Positions 8,064 through 17,616 of a stretch of 64,000 nucleotides of DNA are shown here, in pieces. The notes below the pieces were generated by a model. The model did not search any database, was not told where the DNA came from, and worked only from the letters and a program-made list of their open reading frames with translations. Origin of the DNA: an uncultured Bradyrhizobium sp. (GTDB lineage Bacteria; Pseudomonadota; Alphaproteobacteria; Rhizobiales; Xanthobacteraceae). Numbering within the stretch: the stretch's first letter is position 1; each line of letters starts with the position of its first letter. Position numbers and translations under genes: made by a program. Location: contig NZ_CANSMR010000003.1 of NCBI RefSeq assembly GCF_947648125.1, positions 124,001-188,000 of the forward strand. Reading direction: 5' to 3'.

Positions 8064-8822
8064 ATGAACGACAAATCCGCACTCGAGCCGACCGCTGTAC
8101 AGGGCAGCGTGCTGATTGTCGGCGTCGGCGCATCCAACGGCCTGGGAGCCGCGATCGCGCGTCGTTTTGCAGCCGGTGGCCATCCCGTCGCGATCGCCGG
8201 GCGCAACGCCGAGAAGCTCGCCGCAACGGCGGCCGAACTCGCGGCAACCGGCGCCAAGGTCACCCACGTCGTCGGCGATGCTTCGACGGCAACCGATGTC
8301 GCCCGCTTCGTCGAGGCTGCCGGGAAGCTCGCGCCACTGGCGATGGCCGTGCACAATGCAGGCTCCAACCGGCCCGCGCCGTTCCTCAAGGTCAGCGAGC
8401 AGCGCTTCGAGGAGCACTGGCGCGAACACGCGCTCGGCGGATTCCAGCTCGCACAGGCCGCGATCCCTGCCCTGCTCGCGCGCGGCGGCGGCACGTTGGT
8501 GTTCACCGGCGCCAGCGGCTCGCTGCGCGGCAAGGCCAACTACGCGCCATTCGCCTCCGCCAAAGCCGCGCTGCGCGCGCTGGCGCAGAGCGTGGCGCGG
8601 GAATTCGGGCCGCAAGGCATCCATGTCGGCCATGTCGTGGTCGACGGCGGCATCGAGGGCGATCGCCTGCTCAGCGCACGTCCGCAATTGAAGGACGACC
8701 GCGGGCCGGATGGGCTGCTCAACATCGCGGCCATCGCGGACGCCTATTGGGTGCTGCATCACCAGCATCGCAGTGCATGGACGCTGGAGCTCGACCTGCG
8801 GCCATGGGCGGAGTCGTTCTGA
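8064..8822 (+). CDS. Short-chain dehydrogenase/reductase family protein with atypical active site
   Basis: 252 residues with a Rossmann fold: GVGASNGLGAAIARRF (cofactor loop), HNAG after beta-4, and the serine strand VFTGASGS. At the catalytic position the expected YxxxK reads FASAK (in YAPFASAKAAL), so the general-acid tyrosine is replaced by phenylalanine; a Tyr lies three residues earlier. Other SDR-like proteins have this pattern, and activity should not be assumed. The ATG follows GATGGAG. It lies in a co-directional run after tetR. Confidence 0.88.
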   Translation: MNDKSALEPTAVQGSVLIVGVGASNGLGAAIARRFAAGGHPVAIAGRNAEKLAATAAELAATGAKVTHVVGDASTATDVARFVEAAGKLAPLAMAVHNAGSNRPAPFLKVSEQRFEEHWREHALGGFQLAQAAIPALLARGGGTLVFTGASGSLRGKANYAPFASAKAALRALAQSVAREFGPQGIHVGHVVVDGGIEGDRLLSARPQLKDDRGPDGLLNIAAIADAYWVLHHQHRSAWTLELDLRPWAESF

Positions 8823-8934
8823 CGGAACCGCGCCATCGTCGTTCTCCAGAGGAAATGGGTTGCGATCCGCCGGAATCTTGTCAGGCTGTGCGACAAGGTT
8901 CGAGGAGATCGCACCCATATCCCGGGAGGAGGCC

Positions 8935-9858
8935 ATGTCGCAGCCCACGCCGATCCTGCATCACTTCGATCAGTCGCCGTTCTCCGAGAAAATCCGCGTT
9001 ATCTTCGGATTCAAGAAGCTCGCCTGGAACTCGGTGCGGACTTCCCGGATCATGCCGCGGCCGGATCTGATGCCGATGACCGGTGGCTATCGCCGCACAC
9101 CGACGATGCAGATCGGCGCGGACATCTATTGTGACACCCAGATCATCATCCGCGAGCTGGAGCGGCGCTATCCGACGCCGACGCTGTTTCCCGCAGGCCA
9201 TGCCGGGATGCCCTGGGCGCTCGGCATGTGGACCGACCGGCCATTCTTCCAGAACACGGTCACCCTCGCGTTCGGCTTCATCGGCGACAAGGTGCCGCAG
9301 GATTTCATCGAGGATCGCGAGAAGCTGCGCGGCGCCAGATTCGATGTCGCCGCCATGACCGCGGCGCTGCCGCAGATGCGCGACCAGTTCCGCGCCAATG
9401 TCGACTGGATCGAGGCGCAACTTGGCGATGGCCGGCCGTGGCTGTTCGGCGAGTTCAGCCTCGCCGACGTCAGCGCCTACATGAACGTGTGGTACGCACG
9501 ACAGAGCGTCGCCGCGATCGACGAGATCATCAAGCCCTTGCCGCGCGTCGCGGCCTGGGAGGAGCGCGTGCGCGGCATCGGCCACGGCACGCGCACCGAA
9601 ATGTCGTCAGCGGACGCGCTCGAGATCGCGGCGAAGGCAAAGCCGGAGACGCCTGTTTTTGGCGACCCCTTGGATCCGAACGGTCGCAAGCCCGGCGACA
9701 TCGTCAGCGTGATGCCCGATGACTACGGCAAGATCCTGGTCCGTGGCGAGATCGTCTCGCTGTCGGCACAGCACATCGCGATCCGCCGGTCCGACGAACG
9801 TGTCGGCGAGGTCGTGGTGCATTTCCCGCGGGCCGGCTTCCTGGTCATCCCGGGCTGA
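8935..9858 (+). CDS. Glutathione S-transferase family protein
   Basis: 307 residues. An N-terminal thioredoxin-fold GST domain (ILHHFDQSPFSEKIRVIFGF, YCDTQIIIRELERRYP) and an all-alpha C-terminal domain (GRPWLFGEFSLADVSAYMNVWY) are followed by about 80 extra residues (PVFGDPLDPNGRKPGD onward), making it longer than a typical 200-230-residue GST. The strong RBS GGGAGGAGG sets the start. A role in detoxification or glutathione-dependent catabolism is likely given the neighbours, but the substrate is unknown. Confidence 0.88.
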   Translation: MSQPTPILHHFDQSPFSEKIRVIFGFKKLAWNSVRTSRIMPRPDLMPMTGGYRRTPTMQIGADIYCDTQIIIRELERRYPTPTLFPAGHAGMPWALGMWTDRPFFQNTVTLAFGFIGDKVPQDFIEDREKLRGARFDVAAMTAALPQMRDQFRANVDWIEAQLGDGRPWLFGEFSLADVSAYMNVWYARQSVAAIDEIIKPLPRVAAWEERVRGIGHGTRTEMSSADALEIAAKAKPETPVFGDPLDPNGRKPGDIVSVMPDDYGKILVRGEIVSLSAQHIAIRRSDERVGEVVVHFPRAGFLVIPG

Positions 9859-10081
9859 TCGCCGCAGCCTCGGCCGCAGGCCGGACACAGCCGACCTGGA
9901 AACGCTGCGTTTCACGGCGTGACCTTGCCGGCCGGCGAACAGGCAATACCTCCACTGCATCTCCAACGAAGGCTCCACAGCGCAGGCTTGCGGACATCTC
10001 CGCAGCAACATGACCTTTCGGCCTGCGTGCGATGGGTGGCCCGTGGCGGATACTCCGCCACGCCGACAACTGGACTGACTG

Positions 10082-11116
10082 ATGACGACCTCTCTCGAAT
10101 TCGGGCTCGACACATTCGGCGACGTCACCAAGGACGCTGCCGGCGCGCCGCTGCCCCACGCCCAGGTGATCCGCAACGTCGTCGACGAGGCGGTGCTGGC
10201 CGATCAGCTCGGGATCGATTTCATCGGGCTCGGCGAGCACCACCGGTCCGACTTTGCGATCTCCTCCCCCGAGACCGTGCTGGCGGCCATCACCGCGCGC
10301 ACCCAAAACATCCGCCTTGGCTCGGCGGTGACCGTGCTGAGCTCGGACGATCCGATTCGCGTCTTCCAGCGCTTCGCAACCGTCGACGCGGTCTCGAACG
10401 GCCGCGCCGAGGTGATCCTCGGCCGCGGCTCGTTCACCGAGTCGTTCCCGCTGTTCGGCTTCGACCTCCGGCAATACAACGAGCTGTTCGAGGAAAAACT
10501 CGATCTGTTCACCGAGCTCCTGAAGCAGGAGCCGGTGAGCTGGGAAGGCAAGCTGCGGCCGCCGCTCAAGGGCCAGTCGGTCTATCCGCCGGTCGAGCAC
10601 GGCCGGCTGAAGACCTGGATCGGCGTCGGCGGCAGCCCCGAATCGGTGGTGCGCGCGGCGCATTATGATCTGCCGCTGATGCTCGCCATCATCGGCGGCG
10701 ACCCCAAGCGTTTTGCGCCCTATGTCGACCTGCACCAGCGCGCCTACCAGCAGTTCGGCCGGACGCCGAAGCCGATCGGCGTGCATTCGCCGGGCTACGT
10801 TGCCGAGACCGACGCGCAAGCTCGGGAAGAGCTGTGGCCCGACTACAAGGTCATGCGTGACCGGATCGGCAAGGAGCGCGGCTGGCCGCCGATGGGCCGC
10901 GACGAGTTCGTGGCTGAGGCCGAGCACGGCTCGCTCTATGTCGGCGCGCCGGAAACCGTCGCCCGCAAGATCGCGGCGACCGTGAAGACGCTCGGTGCGG
11001 CGCGCTTCCAGCTGAAATACTCGGCGGGCCCGCTGCCGCACGAGAAGCTGATGAAGAGCATCGAGCTCTATGGCCGCAGGGTGGTGCCGATGGTGCGCGA
11101 CATGCTCGCCGCGTGA
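10082..11116 (+). CDS. LLM-class (luciferase-like) flavin-dependent oxidoreductase
   Basis: 344 residues with the bacterial-luciferase-like TIM barrel: EFGLDTFGDV at the start, FIGLGEHHRSDFAISSPE and IRLGSAVTVLSSDDPIRVFQ, a typical FMN/F420-binding arrangement, and a C-terminal SPETVARKI-like motif (GAPETVARKIAA). Such enzymes oxidise small molecules with reduced flavin from a separate reductase. It stands 223 bp after the GST gene; that gap holds no recognisable gene. Confidence 0.9.
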   Translation: MTTSLEFGLDTFGDVTKDAAGAPLPHAQVIRNVVDEAVLADQLGIDFIGLGEHHRSDFAISSPETVLAAITARTQNIRLGSAVTVLSSDDPIRVFQRFATVDAVSNGRAEVILGRGSFTESFPLFGFDLRQYNELFEEKLDLFTELLKQEPVSWEGKLRPPLKGQSVYPPVEHGRLKTWIGVGGSPESVVRAAHYDLPLMLAIIGGDPKRFAPYVDLHQRAYQQFGRTPKPIGVHSPGYVAETDAQAREELWPDYKVMRDRIGKERGWPPMGRDEFVAEAEHGSLYVGAPETVARKIAATVKTLGAARFQLKYSAGPLPHEKLMKSIELYGRRVVPMVRDMLAA

Positions 11117-11154
11117 GGTGCTGTACTGACCCGGACAACACCGCGCAGGCCGAT

Positions 11155-11367
11155 CTATCGGGGAGATTTGGCAGGATGATATGTAAACGGATCGGCTGCC
11201 CAACCTCTGCCGCTTCGCACAACCCAGCCCATCGCCACCAGCTTCCGACACGTCGGATTGACGCGTTGTATCGTGGCCTCTTCACCGAACAAGCGCTCGG
11301 CAAGTTGGCGTTCGGTGAGACCCGGTTGTTCGCGGACCATGCGAACTATTTCTTGGGCAATCGTCAT
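11155..11367 (-). CDS. Small winged-helix-like hypothetical protein
   Basis: About 70 residues (MTIAQEIVRMVREQPGLTER..., ending DPFTYHPAKSPR). The pattern of helix, PGLTERQLAERLFG, helix, then VAMGWVVRSGRGW (wing) resembles a minimal winged-helix DNA-binding fold. ATG 11367 is preceded by AGGGTGG; a 91-residue version starting upstream is possible. Its role is unknown. Confidence 0.55.
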   Translation of the reverse strand: MTIAQEIVRMVREQPGLTERQLAERLFGEEATIQRVNPTCRKLVAMGWVVRSGRGWAADPFTYHPAKSPR

Positions 11368-11445
11368 GACCACCCTGACGATCGATCGGTATCCCGGTCT
11401 AGTCAATGACCTAAATGAGACATCCCGCAAGAAATGGCCACAGCA

Positions 11446-11481
11446 AAATAAGCAAAACCCCCGGCGCGTTGGCGCCGGGGG
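11446..11481 (-). terminator. Rho-independent terminator of the porin gene
   Basis: CCCCCGGCGC and GCGCCGGGGG form a perfect 10-bp stem around GTTG. Read on the minus strand it is followed by TTTTGCTTATTTTG. It lies 30 bp past the porin stop codon. Confidence 0.88.
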
Positions 11482-11512
11482 CTCTATTAGATCGAAGTCA
11501 GATCAACCGGTA

Positions 11513-13063
11513 TTACCAGTTGCGCTGAGCGCGGAGCAGAAGGAGAAGCGTGTTCTGGTCCTTCAACTCGTACGTGGCGAGCGGCTTGCCGATACCGACG
11601 CTGGCGTTGGTGATCGTACCAGACATCTTCTGATCCAGGTGGGTGTAGGTCAAGTCAGCCGTGAAGGTCAGGTTCTTGACGGGGGTCCACTGGGTCTGCG
11701 TACCGATCTGCGCGATGTTGTAGTCGGGGTTGCAGGAGGTCAGACCAGCGGTACCGAACGTGGCGCCGAACGAACCACCCACACCGTTGCCAGCCGGGCC
11801 GCAGATGTAGCCCTTAGCCGTGTCGTTGTAGCGGACGCCAGCGTAAGCACCGTAGATGCTGGTGTTCCAGTAGGGGCTCCAGTTGTGGACGTATGCACCG
11901 CGCATACCCCAAGTCTTGATCGACTGCTGCGAGCCACCGTTGATGAACACCGTGTCAGGCGCAATGCCGAAACCGACGCTCTGGTAGGCGCCAGCCAAGC
12001 CAGTGCCGCTGTAGATGGTGTTTGCACCAGCCGAACCGGCAAGGTCCTGGATGTTGTAGCGAGTCGCACCGTCCGTGTAGACACCCTGGATGTTGATGGT
12101 GTCGCCAGGTCCAGTCGGGATGTTCTTGATCGACAAGGCCAACTGACCTGCCCAACCCCACTTGTCGTCCGGATGACCGGTCAACTCAGTGCCGCCGTAG
12201 TAAGCCACGTGGTTGTCATGCGCCGCGAACGACGCCTGGAACAGACCCCAAGCTTGGTCGACGCGCAGCATCGCGACAAGATCCGGAGCAATCGTGCCGG
12301 CGTAGTCGCTGGTGCCGAACGGGCCGAGCGCGCCCGGAGCGGCGCCGAGGTTCATGACGCCAGCCTGATAGTAGGCCGTCTGATCCTGAGCCGACAGAGA
12401 CAGCGACACGCCGTTGCCGAACTGAGCGGTGTAGGTGAACTGGTTCACACCAGTGATCGTGCCGCCGCCGCCGACGAGACCGTCGAAGTTGTTGCCCGGA
12501 TAGTTGGCCCACGGAGCCGAGAACTGTGAGACCGCCTTACCGATGGTGAAGCCGGCGAACTGGATGAAGGCGTAGTAGACGCCGACCGTACCGCCTGCAA
12601 CCGCGCCGGAGTTGGCGTTGTTCGGAGCCTGAACCGCGCCGATCGGCGAGTAAACGGTCGCGCCGTTACCCTGTCCGGCGTAGGTGTCCGTCGTCCACGA
12701 GAACGTCGCATCGAAGAAGGTGCGGACCACGCCGTATTCGGTCGCGGTGCGCGTATCGATGTTCAGGTCTTCACGAGAGCGCCAAGTGTAGCCGTTGGTG
12801 AAGCGATTGTTAGCGGCACCAGCACCCGAGGTGTTGCCGGTGTCATCCGAGTTGGTGTTCGCCAGAACGTCGACACGCAGGTAGCCGCCCAGCTTGATAC
12901 AGGTATCGGTGCCCGGGATGTAGTAGAAACCGGGACCATACAGGGAGCAAACCTTCACGTACTCGACCGCTTTGGCCTTGACGGGAAGATCGGCCGCCTG
13001 AGCTCCGCCGACCGCGACGAGAGCCGCCGCCGAGCCGAGGATAAGGCTCTTAACCATCTTCAT
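11513..13063 (-). CDS. Rhizobial outer-membrane porin (Omp2b-like)
   Basis: 516 residues with a signal peptide (MKMVKSLILGSAAALVAVGGAQA), mature start ADLPVKAKAVEYVKVC, and the SLYGPGFYYIPGTDTCIKLGGYLR pattern of the alphaproteobacterial porin family (two conserved cysteines). Alternating beta strands run to a C-terminal aromatic residue (RAQRNW). It forms a general diffusion trimer in the outer membrane. GGAGG 6 bp before the ATG is a strong RBS, and codon use is typical of a highly expressed gene. A clear terminator follows. Confidence 0.95.
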   Translation of the reverse strand: MKMVKSLILGSAAALVAVGGAQAADLPVKAKAVEYVKVCSLYGPGFYYIPGTDTCIKLGGYLRVDVLANTNSDDTGNTSGAGAANNRFTNGYTWRSREDLNIDTRTATEYGVVRTFFDATFSWTTDTYAGQGNGATVYSPIGAVQAPNNANSGAVAGGTVGVYYAFIQFAGFTIGKAVSQFSAPWANYPGNNFDGLVGGGGTITGVNQFTYTAQFGNGVSLSLSAQDQTAYYQAGVMNLGAAPGALGPFGTSDYAGTIAPDLVAMLRVDQAWGLFQASFAAHDNHVAYYGGTELTGHPDDKWGWAGQLALSIKNIPTGPGDTINIQGVYTDGATRYNIQDLAGSAGANTIYSGTGLAGAYQSVGFGIAPDTVFINGGSQQSIKTWGMRGAYVHNWSPYWNTSIYGAYAGVRYNDTAKGYICGPAGNGVGGSFGATFGTAGLTSCNPDYNIAQIGTQTQWTPVKNLTFTADLTYTHLDQKMSGTITNASVGIGKPLATYELKDQNTLLLLLRAQRNW

Positions 13064-13902
13064 GTTAAACCTCCAAGTTGCTCTATCTCAGGGAAGGTTC
13101 CGGATCCGCCGGGTAAAACACCCTAGGTTGGTTCCCTTTGTCCCTTAAAACCCCGCCTAGTCGCTTCGCGCCTTCGGACACACCCGCATGAACGCGAGGG
13201 ACTTAAGCGAACCACCTAAAACGGGACGACCTCGGGATGCCCCCCTCCGTCGCAGTTCCATATGAGACAGAAGGCCCCCGATCACGCAACAAAAGACCGC
13301 TCGGGTTGGGACGAGTTGCGGCTGTTTTCGGGCAAATGTTGCACAAATATCACGGGCATTTGAACTGCAGCATCTCGACAAGCTATTGAAATATAAGACA
13401 AATATTTCAGATACCGCTGGCGGGCACAAGTTTGAGCAATACCGGGCGGAACGGTGTGCAAAACGCGTAGTCCTACGGAGAAAGCGAAAATCGGAGCCTG
13501 TTCGGGCGCCGCTGATTCCGGCTCCGTGCACAATATTTCGGCTCGAAAATGCCGGTATCTGAACGACATAGCCCGCCCCAAATACCGCCGACTCGCGCCT
13601 GGAAGGGGGCATTCCGATTGCTCGGAGCAGGCTGGAAGACGGCGGACGGACCGCCTCAGATGTGCACTACCGGCGCTACATGTCACCGCGATGTCAGCGT
13701 GCGGAATCAGTCGATTTGTTCTCCGCAGCCGAGCGCGCGATGAAATATCTCCACTGCTCGCGTAATGCACTCACATGACGCGAAGCAGCCCGATGCAGCC
13801 ACAAGACTCGCATCTGAAGAGAGTCAGGCGGCGCGGTGAAGCGGCGCGATCGTTCACATCAGAGAGCGCCCGACGAAGGCCTGGCCAGGGGTAACGTCGT
13901 AC
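13064..13902. other. Gene-free region upstream of the porin
   Basis: About 840 bp between the porin start and the convergent-facing end of the helicase gene. Open frames here lack family features, good ribosome sites or consistent codon bias. Base composition is lower in GC than the flanking genes. The porin promoter and 5' leader must lie near 13075-13200; beyond that I recognise nothing. Confidence 0.6.
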
Positions 13903-16900
13903 TCACTCGTCCAAAATATCGAGCAGATCATCGATCCGCTCGAAGGGCGGTTCGTTGGTCTTGCCTGAGTAAAAGACGCGATCACCGTCGCGTTGTAGCG
14001 ATCGTGCTCTTGATTTAGGCAGCCTCCCCGGCAGAAACGTCGCTGCGACGGCCTCCGGCCCGACGTCGAGCCTCACGATACCTCGCCGTTTGCAATCGAT
14101 CCTGAGCCTTGCCGCCGCGAAGAAATCCCGGCCCGCCGATGGCAGCCTGCCGAAGCGGCGAGAGGTCTCCTCTTCCAGATCTTCCAGATCGTCTTCGTTC
14201 CTGCACCTCGCGACGCGGCCATAGATTTCAAGGCGCATGGATTCCGATTGCACATAATTCTTGGGCAGCAGATCCACGAGTGGAAGGTTGAGATCGGGCA
14301 CCCAAAGATCCGCAGCCCGGTCGTTGGTCTTCTCCGAAGCCTGTTTCAGAAGGTGGCTATAGAGCACCGGTCCGAAAACCTGCACGTGGCCGGATTGCCG
14401 TTCGGACAGCAGATCTCCGGCACCTCTGAGGTCCAGATCGCGCTCGCTGATCGCGAAGCCGGCGCCCGGCCTGCTGAACTCCTCGAGAACGGCCAAACGC
14501 TTGCCCGATTGCTCCGAATTCGATTCCGTCAGCATGTATGCGAAGGCACGCGTGCCACCGCGTCCCACGCGCCCTCTGAGCTGGTGGAGCTGTGCCAGAC
14601 CAAACTTTTCCGGCCAACAAACCACGATGGTGTTCGCCCGCGGAATGTCGAGACCGCTTTCCACGATGTTGGTCGCCAGCAACACGTCGGCCTCGCCTTC
14701 GACGAAGCTCATCATCCGGTCGTCAAGCTCATCGGCTGGTAGCTTGCCATGCAGGCAAACGATGCGCAGCTCCGGGGCCACCGCCTGCACGCGCGCCAGC
14801 AGCGGCTCCAGATCCTGGATGCGCGGACAGATCAGGAAGCTTTGCCCGTGACGTCTCTGCTCGCGCAGCAGGGCAGCGGCAATGGCGGCGTCCGAAAGTG
14901 GCGCGATCTTGGTCACGACCGGAAGCCGATGCACCGGCGGGGATGCGATCACGCTCAGGTCCCTGAATCCGGCGAGACCCGCCGCAAGCGTGCGCGGGAT
15001 CGGCGTGGCACTCATCCAGAGCGTATGGACGCTCTTCGCCAGGCCCGAAAGCTTGGCCTTCTCCGCCGCCCCGAAGTGCTGCTCTTCGTCGACAATGACC
15101 AGACTCAGCTTGGCGAATTTCACGTCCTTCGCGGCGATCGCCTGGGTGCCGACCACGATCTTCATCTTTCCGCTTCGCAGGGCTTCCTTCGTCTGCTTCA
15201 TCTCCGCAGTCGACGTCGCGCGCGACAAGCTTCCGACGTCGATGCCGAGCGGGGCAAACCGTTTGCGGAATGTTGCGACGTGCTGCCTTGCCAGAACGGT
15301 CGTCGGCACGACGACGGCAACCTGCTTGCCTGACAGGGCCACGGCCGCCGCCGCGCGCAAGGCAACCTCGGTCTTGCCAAATCCGACGTCGCCGCAGACG
15401 ACCCGGTCCATCGGATGACCCGACGCAAGATCATCCAGCACGTCCCGGATTGCCTTCGCCTGGTCGACGGTCGTGAAATACGGAAAGCGCGCGACGAACC
15501 GCTCGTATGCGGGACCGGGAGCGACCAGTCTGGGCGCGCGCCGGCGGCGTCGCTGCGCGATGTGTTTGGCAAGCGCCTTGGCGGCAAGTTGAATTTCCTG
15601 CTCCGCCTTGGTCCGTCGCGCCCACCACGTGCTTCCGTCCGCCCTGTCCAATGTCAGCTTGCCGCGCTCCGCCGCATACGGCCAGATCAGCGCAAGGTCG
15701 GCGGGCGGTACGAGCACGGCATCATCCCCGGCAAATCCCAGCCTGACCATCTCGCGCGATGATCCCTTCCCCATGTCGAGGGTTTGCAAGCCATCGAGCA
15801 CTGCCAGCCCGCGCGGCAGATGAACGACGAGCGCGCCGCGCTCCGGCACATCGGGATGATCGAAAGCTGCACCCCAGGCTCTGGCCATGGGCTGCGGATG
15901 ATGCGCCCGGCTGCCGAGCACGTCGGTCGCCGTCACGACCACAAGCGGCTTGCGGCCCGAACCGATGAAGCCGGTGTCGAAGTCAGCCAGCAGCGCCGCT
16001 TCGCCGCCTCGCCCCTTCGCCGCCTCGCTCCAACCTCCGACGCGCTCCGCCTTGATCCCGCTCATGCGCTCGATCGCGCGCAAATCGTCCTCCACCGCCG
16101 CAACAAAGACCAGCCGCGATCCGGCGCGCTGCGTGTCGGCGACGAACGCGCGGAGCGCTTTTCGCGACGAGGCGACCTTCGAGAAATCGGGCGTCGGGGT
16201 GAACGCCGCCTTGCGAGGCAGCGCACTCATGCGCTTGGTCAGCCGCTTCCAGTCGCCGGGGCCGAAGTACTCGCGGTCCGCCTCTCTGCGGCCGGCTGCC
16301 TCCTTGATCGTGCTCAGCCAGCTATCGGCATGACCTGCAACTCCCGCGTCTGCGATCCAGCGGGCGCGCGGACAATAATCCGGCAGCGCCGCCCGCTGTG
16401 CCCGCTTGCCTCCCAATGCGATCCGTTCCGACATCGGATCGATCAGCAGTTCCTGGGTATCGAACACGACGTCGTGTTCGTTGGGATCTACCCCGGCTAT
16501 CCTGCGGATCACGCCAGCGGAATGCTCGATTCTGTACGGCCCGAGGGCGCCGGCAGGAAACACTTCAAATGTCATTCCGTGGAAAAGGACGCTTCCAGGA
16601 TAATCCGCCTCTTCGTCGAGATCGTATCCCAGAGCTTCCAGACGATCCTTGAGATCCTGCTCGGCATAGCGCGCACCGACCTTCAGGCTGGTGCTGAGGC
16701 GGCCCCAGCTCGCGGGCAGCGGCAACCGCTCCATGATCGCCTCCGCCGTCGACACCAGGAAGACCGGCTTCCTGCTCTTCGCAAGACGCCGCAACACCGA
16801 ACTCCGCCTGCCGGCGATCTCGTGCGACGGCTCCAGCCCGTCAAACGGCAAGGTATTCAGCCTCGGGAACACCAGCACCTCGAGCGAAGGATCGAGCGAA

Positions 16901-17103
16901 TGCAGCACGCTGCCGAGGCGCTCCGCCCTGTTCTCGCTTTCCGCAAGGAAGACGATGCCGTCACGGCCCGACTCTTTCCATTGCTCGAGAAGATGCAGTG
17001 CCAGCATGCCGAGTGGCGAGGAGGATGAGATCCCGGAACGCGTCAATCCCTTGCTGTTCTTCTTCGCGCCAGCAGCCGCGCGGGCCTTCTTGGTCTTCGC
17101 CAC
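13903..17103 (-). CDS. Mfd-like DEAD/DEAH helicase (paralogue of transcription-repair coupling factor)
   Basis: About 1066 residues with the Mfd order of domains: a UvrB-like N-terminal part (VFPRLNTLPFDGLEPSHE; LGYDLDEEADYPG), a diverged RNA-polymerase-interaction segment (GALVVHLPRGLAVLDG), RecG/Mfd-type motor (GDVGFGKTEVALRAA, DEEQHFG, SATPIPRTL, QLRGRVGRGG) and a TRCF-type C-terminus. It is shorter than E. coli Mfd (1148) and lacks close match in the N-terminal blocks, so I read it as an additional paralogue, with true mfd expected elsewhere. The GTG at 17103 begins the basic lead AKTKKARAAAG; longer versions use TTG (17220) or an ATG (17151) with poor ribosome sites. Confidence 0.85.
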   Translation of the reverse strand: MAKTKKARAAAGAKKNSKGLTRSGISSSSPLGMLALHLLEQWKESGRDGIVFLAESENRAERLGSVLHSLDPSLEVLVFPRLNTLPFDGLEPSHEIAGRRSSVLRRLAKSRKPVFLVSTAEAIMERLPLPASWGRLSTSLKVGARYAEQDLKDRLEALGYDLDEEADYPGSVLFHGMTFEVFPAGALGPYRIEHSAGVIRRIAGVDPNEHDVVFDTQELLIDPMSERIALGGKRAQRAALPDYCPRARWIADAGVAGHADSWLSTIKEAAGRREADREYFGPGDWKRLTKRMSALPRKAAFTPTPDFSKVASSRKALRAFVADTQRAGSRLVFVAAVEDDLRAIERMSGIKAERVGGWSEAAKGRGGEAALLADFDTGFIGSGRKPLVVVTATDVLGSRAHHPQPMARAWGAAFDHPDVPERGALVVHLPRGLAVLDGLQTLDMGKGSSREMVRLGFAGDDAVLVPPADLALIWPYAAERGKLTLDRADGSTWWARRTKAEQEIQLAAKALAKHIAQRRRRRAPRLVAPGPAYERFVARFPYFTTVDQAKAIRDVLDDLASGHPMDRVVCGDVGFGKTEVALRAAAAVALSGKQVAVVVPTTVLARQHVATFRKRFAPLGIDVGSLSRATSTAEMKQTKEALRSGKMKIVVGTQAIAAKDVKFAKLSLVIVDEEQHFGAAEKAKLSGLAKSVHTLWMSATPIPRTLAAGLAGFRDLSVIASPPVHRLPVVTKIAPLSDAAIAAALLREQRRHGQSFLICPRIQDLEPLLARVQAVAPELRIVCLHGKLPADELDDRMMSFVEGEADVLLATNIVESGLDIPRANTIVVCWPEKFGLAQLHQLRGRVGRGGTRAFAYMLTESNSEQSGKRLAVLEEFSRPGAGFAISERDLDLRGAGDLLSERQSGHVQVFGPVLYSHLLKQASEKTNDRAADLWVPDLNLPLVDLLPKNYVQSESMRLEIYGRVARCRNEDDLEDLEEETSRRFGRLPSAGRDFFAAARLRIDCKRRGIVRLDVGPEAVAATFLPGRLPKSRARSLQRDGDRVFYSGKTNEPPFERIDDLLDILDE

Positions 17104-17616
17104 GTCAAATCCATCGTTATTGCGCAAGTTCGATCGCCCGGAGACAAGCATCTCCGGTCGATCGCGGGCCGCCGGCGCCCCCCGACGCACGCGGCCAGCG
17201 CCCTCATTACAGCCTCGCAATCGCGTTGGATAGCCGCGGGTTCGGGATCAATTGCGGCATCGGCATGTCTCGCTCCACGCCACCATCCTTCTTGCAATCC
17301 AGCATACACGTCGGATCGCGCGATCCGCGCGTCCGAGAATTCACCCGCCCGAAAAATCACCGCAAGCACGCTGCGCATCGCGCTCATTCGAATTGTCTTA
17401 GGGGTGTGAGCCACATCGGCACCGATGCCGACGACGACGCGCAGGGCATTCGCCTTGCGCGGCGAACAGCTTCGATTGTCTTGAGACGTTCCTGCAAGGT
17501 CTTCTTCATCGCCGTCCCATTCACAAGCCATCGAACAAGACGTTCTGGACATCACGAGGCCGTCAGGCGGTCGCGCGGCGCTGCTGTGTCACGCAACAAA
17601 AACAGGGAAGGTTATC
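17104..17616. other. Divergent promoter region between the helicase and PstS-like 1 genes
   Basis: About 510 bp without a convincing gene. It must hold promoters for the Mfd-like helicase (minus) and for the PstS-like gene (plus), whose RBS GGGAAGG lies just before its ATG. I looked for Pho-box repeats (two GTCAT-type 7-mers spaced 11 bp) and found no good copy. Confidence 0.5.

Noticed and set aside
13157-13770. Open frames of 100-160 codons upstream of the porin
   Set aside because: Overlapping frames on both strands with Arg/Ser-rich composition, no ribosome site and no family likeness; treated as non-coding.
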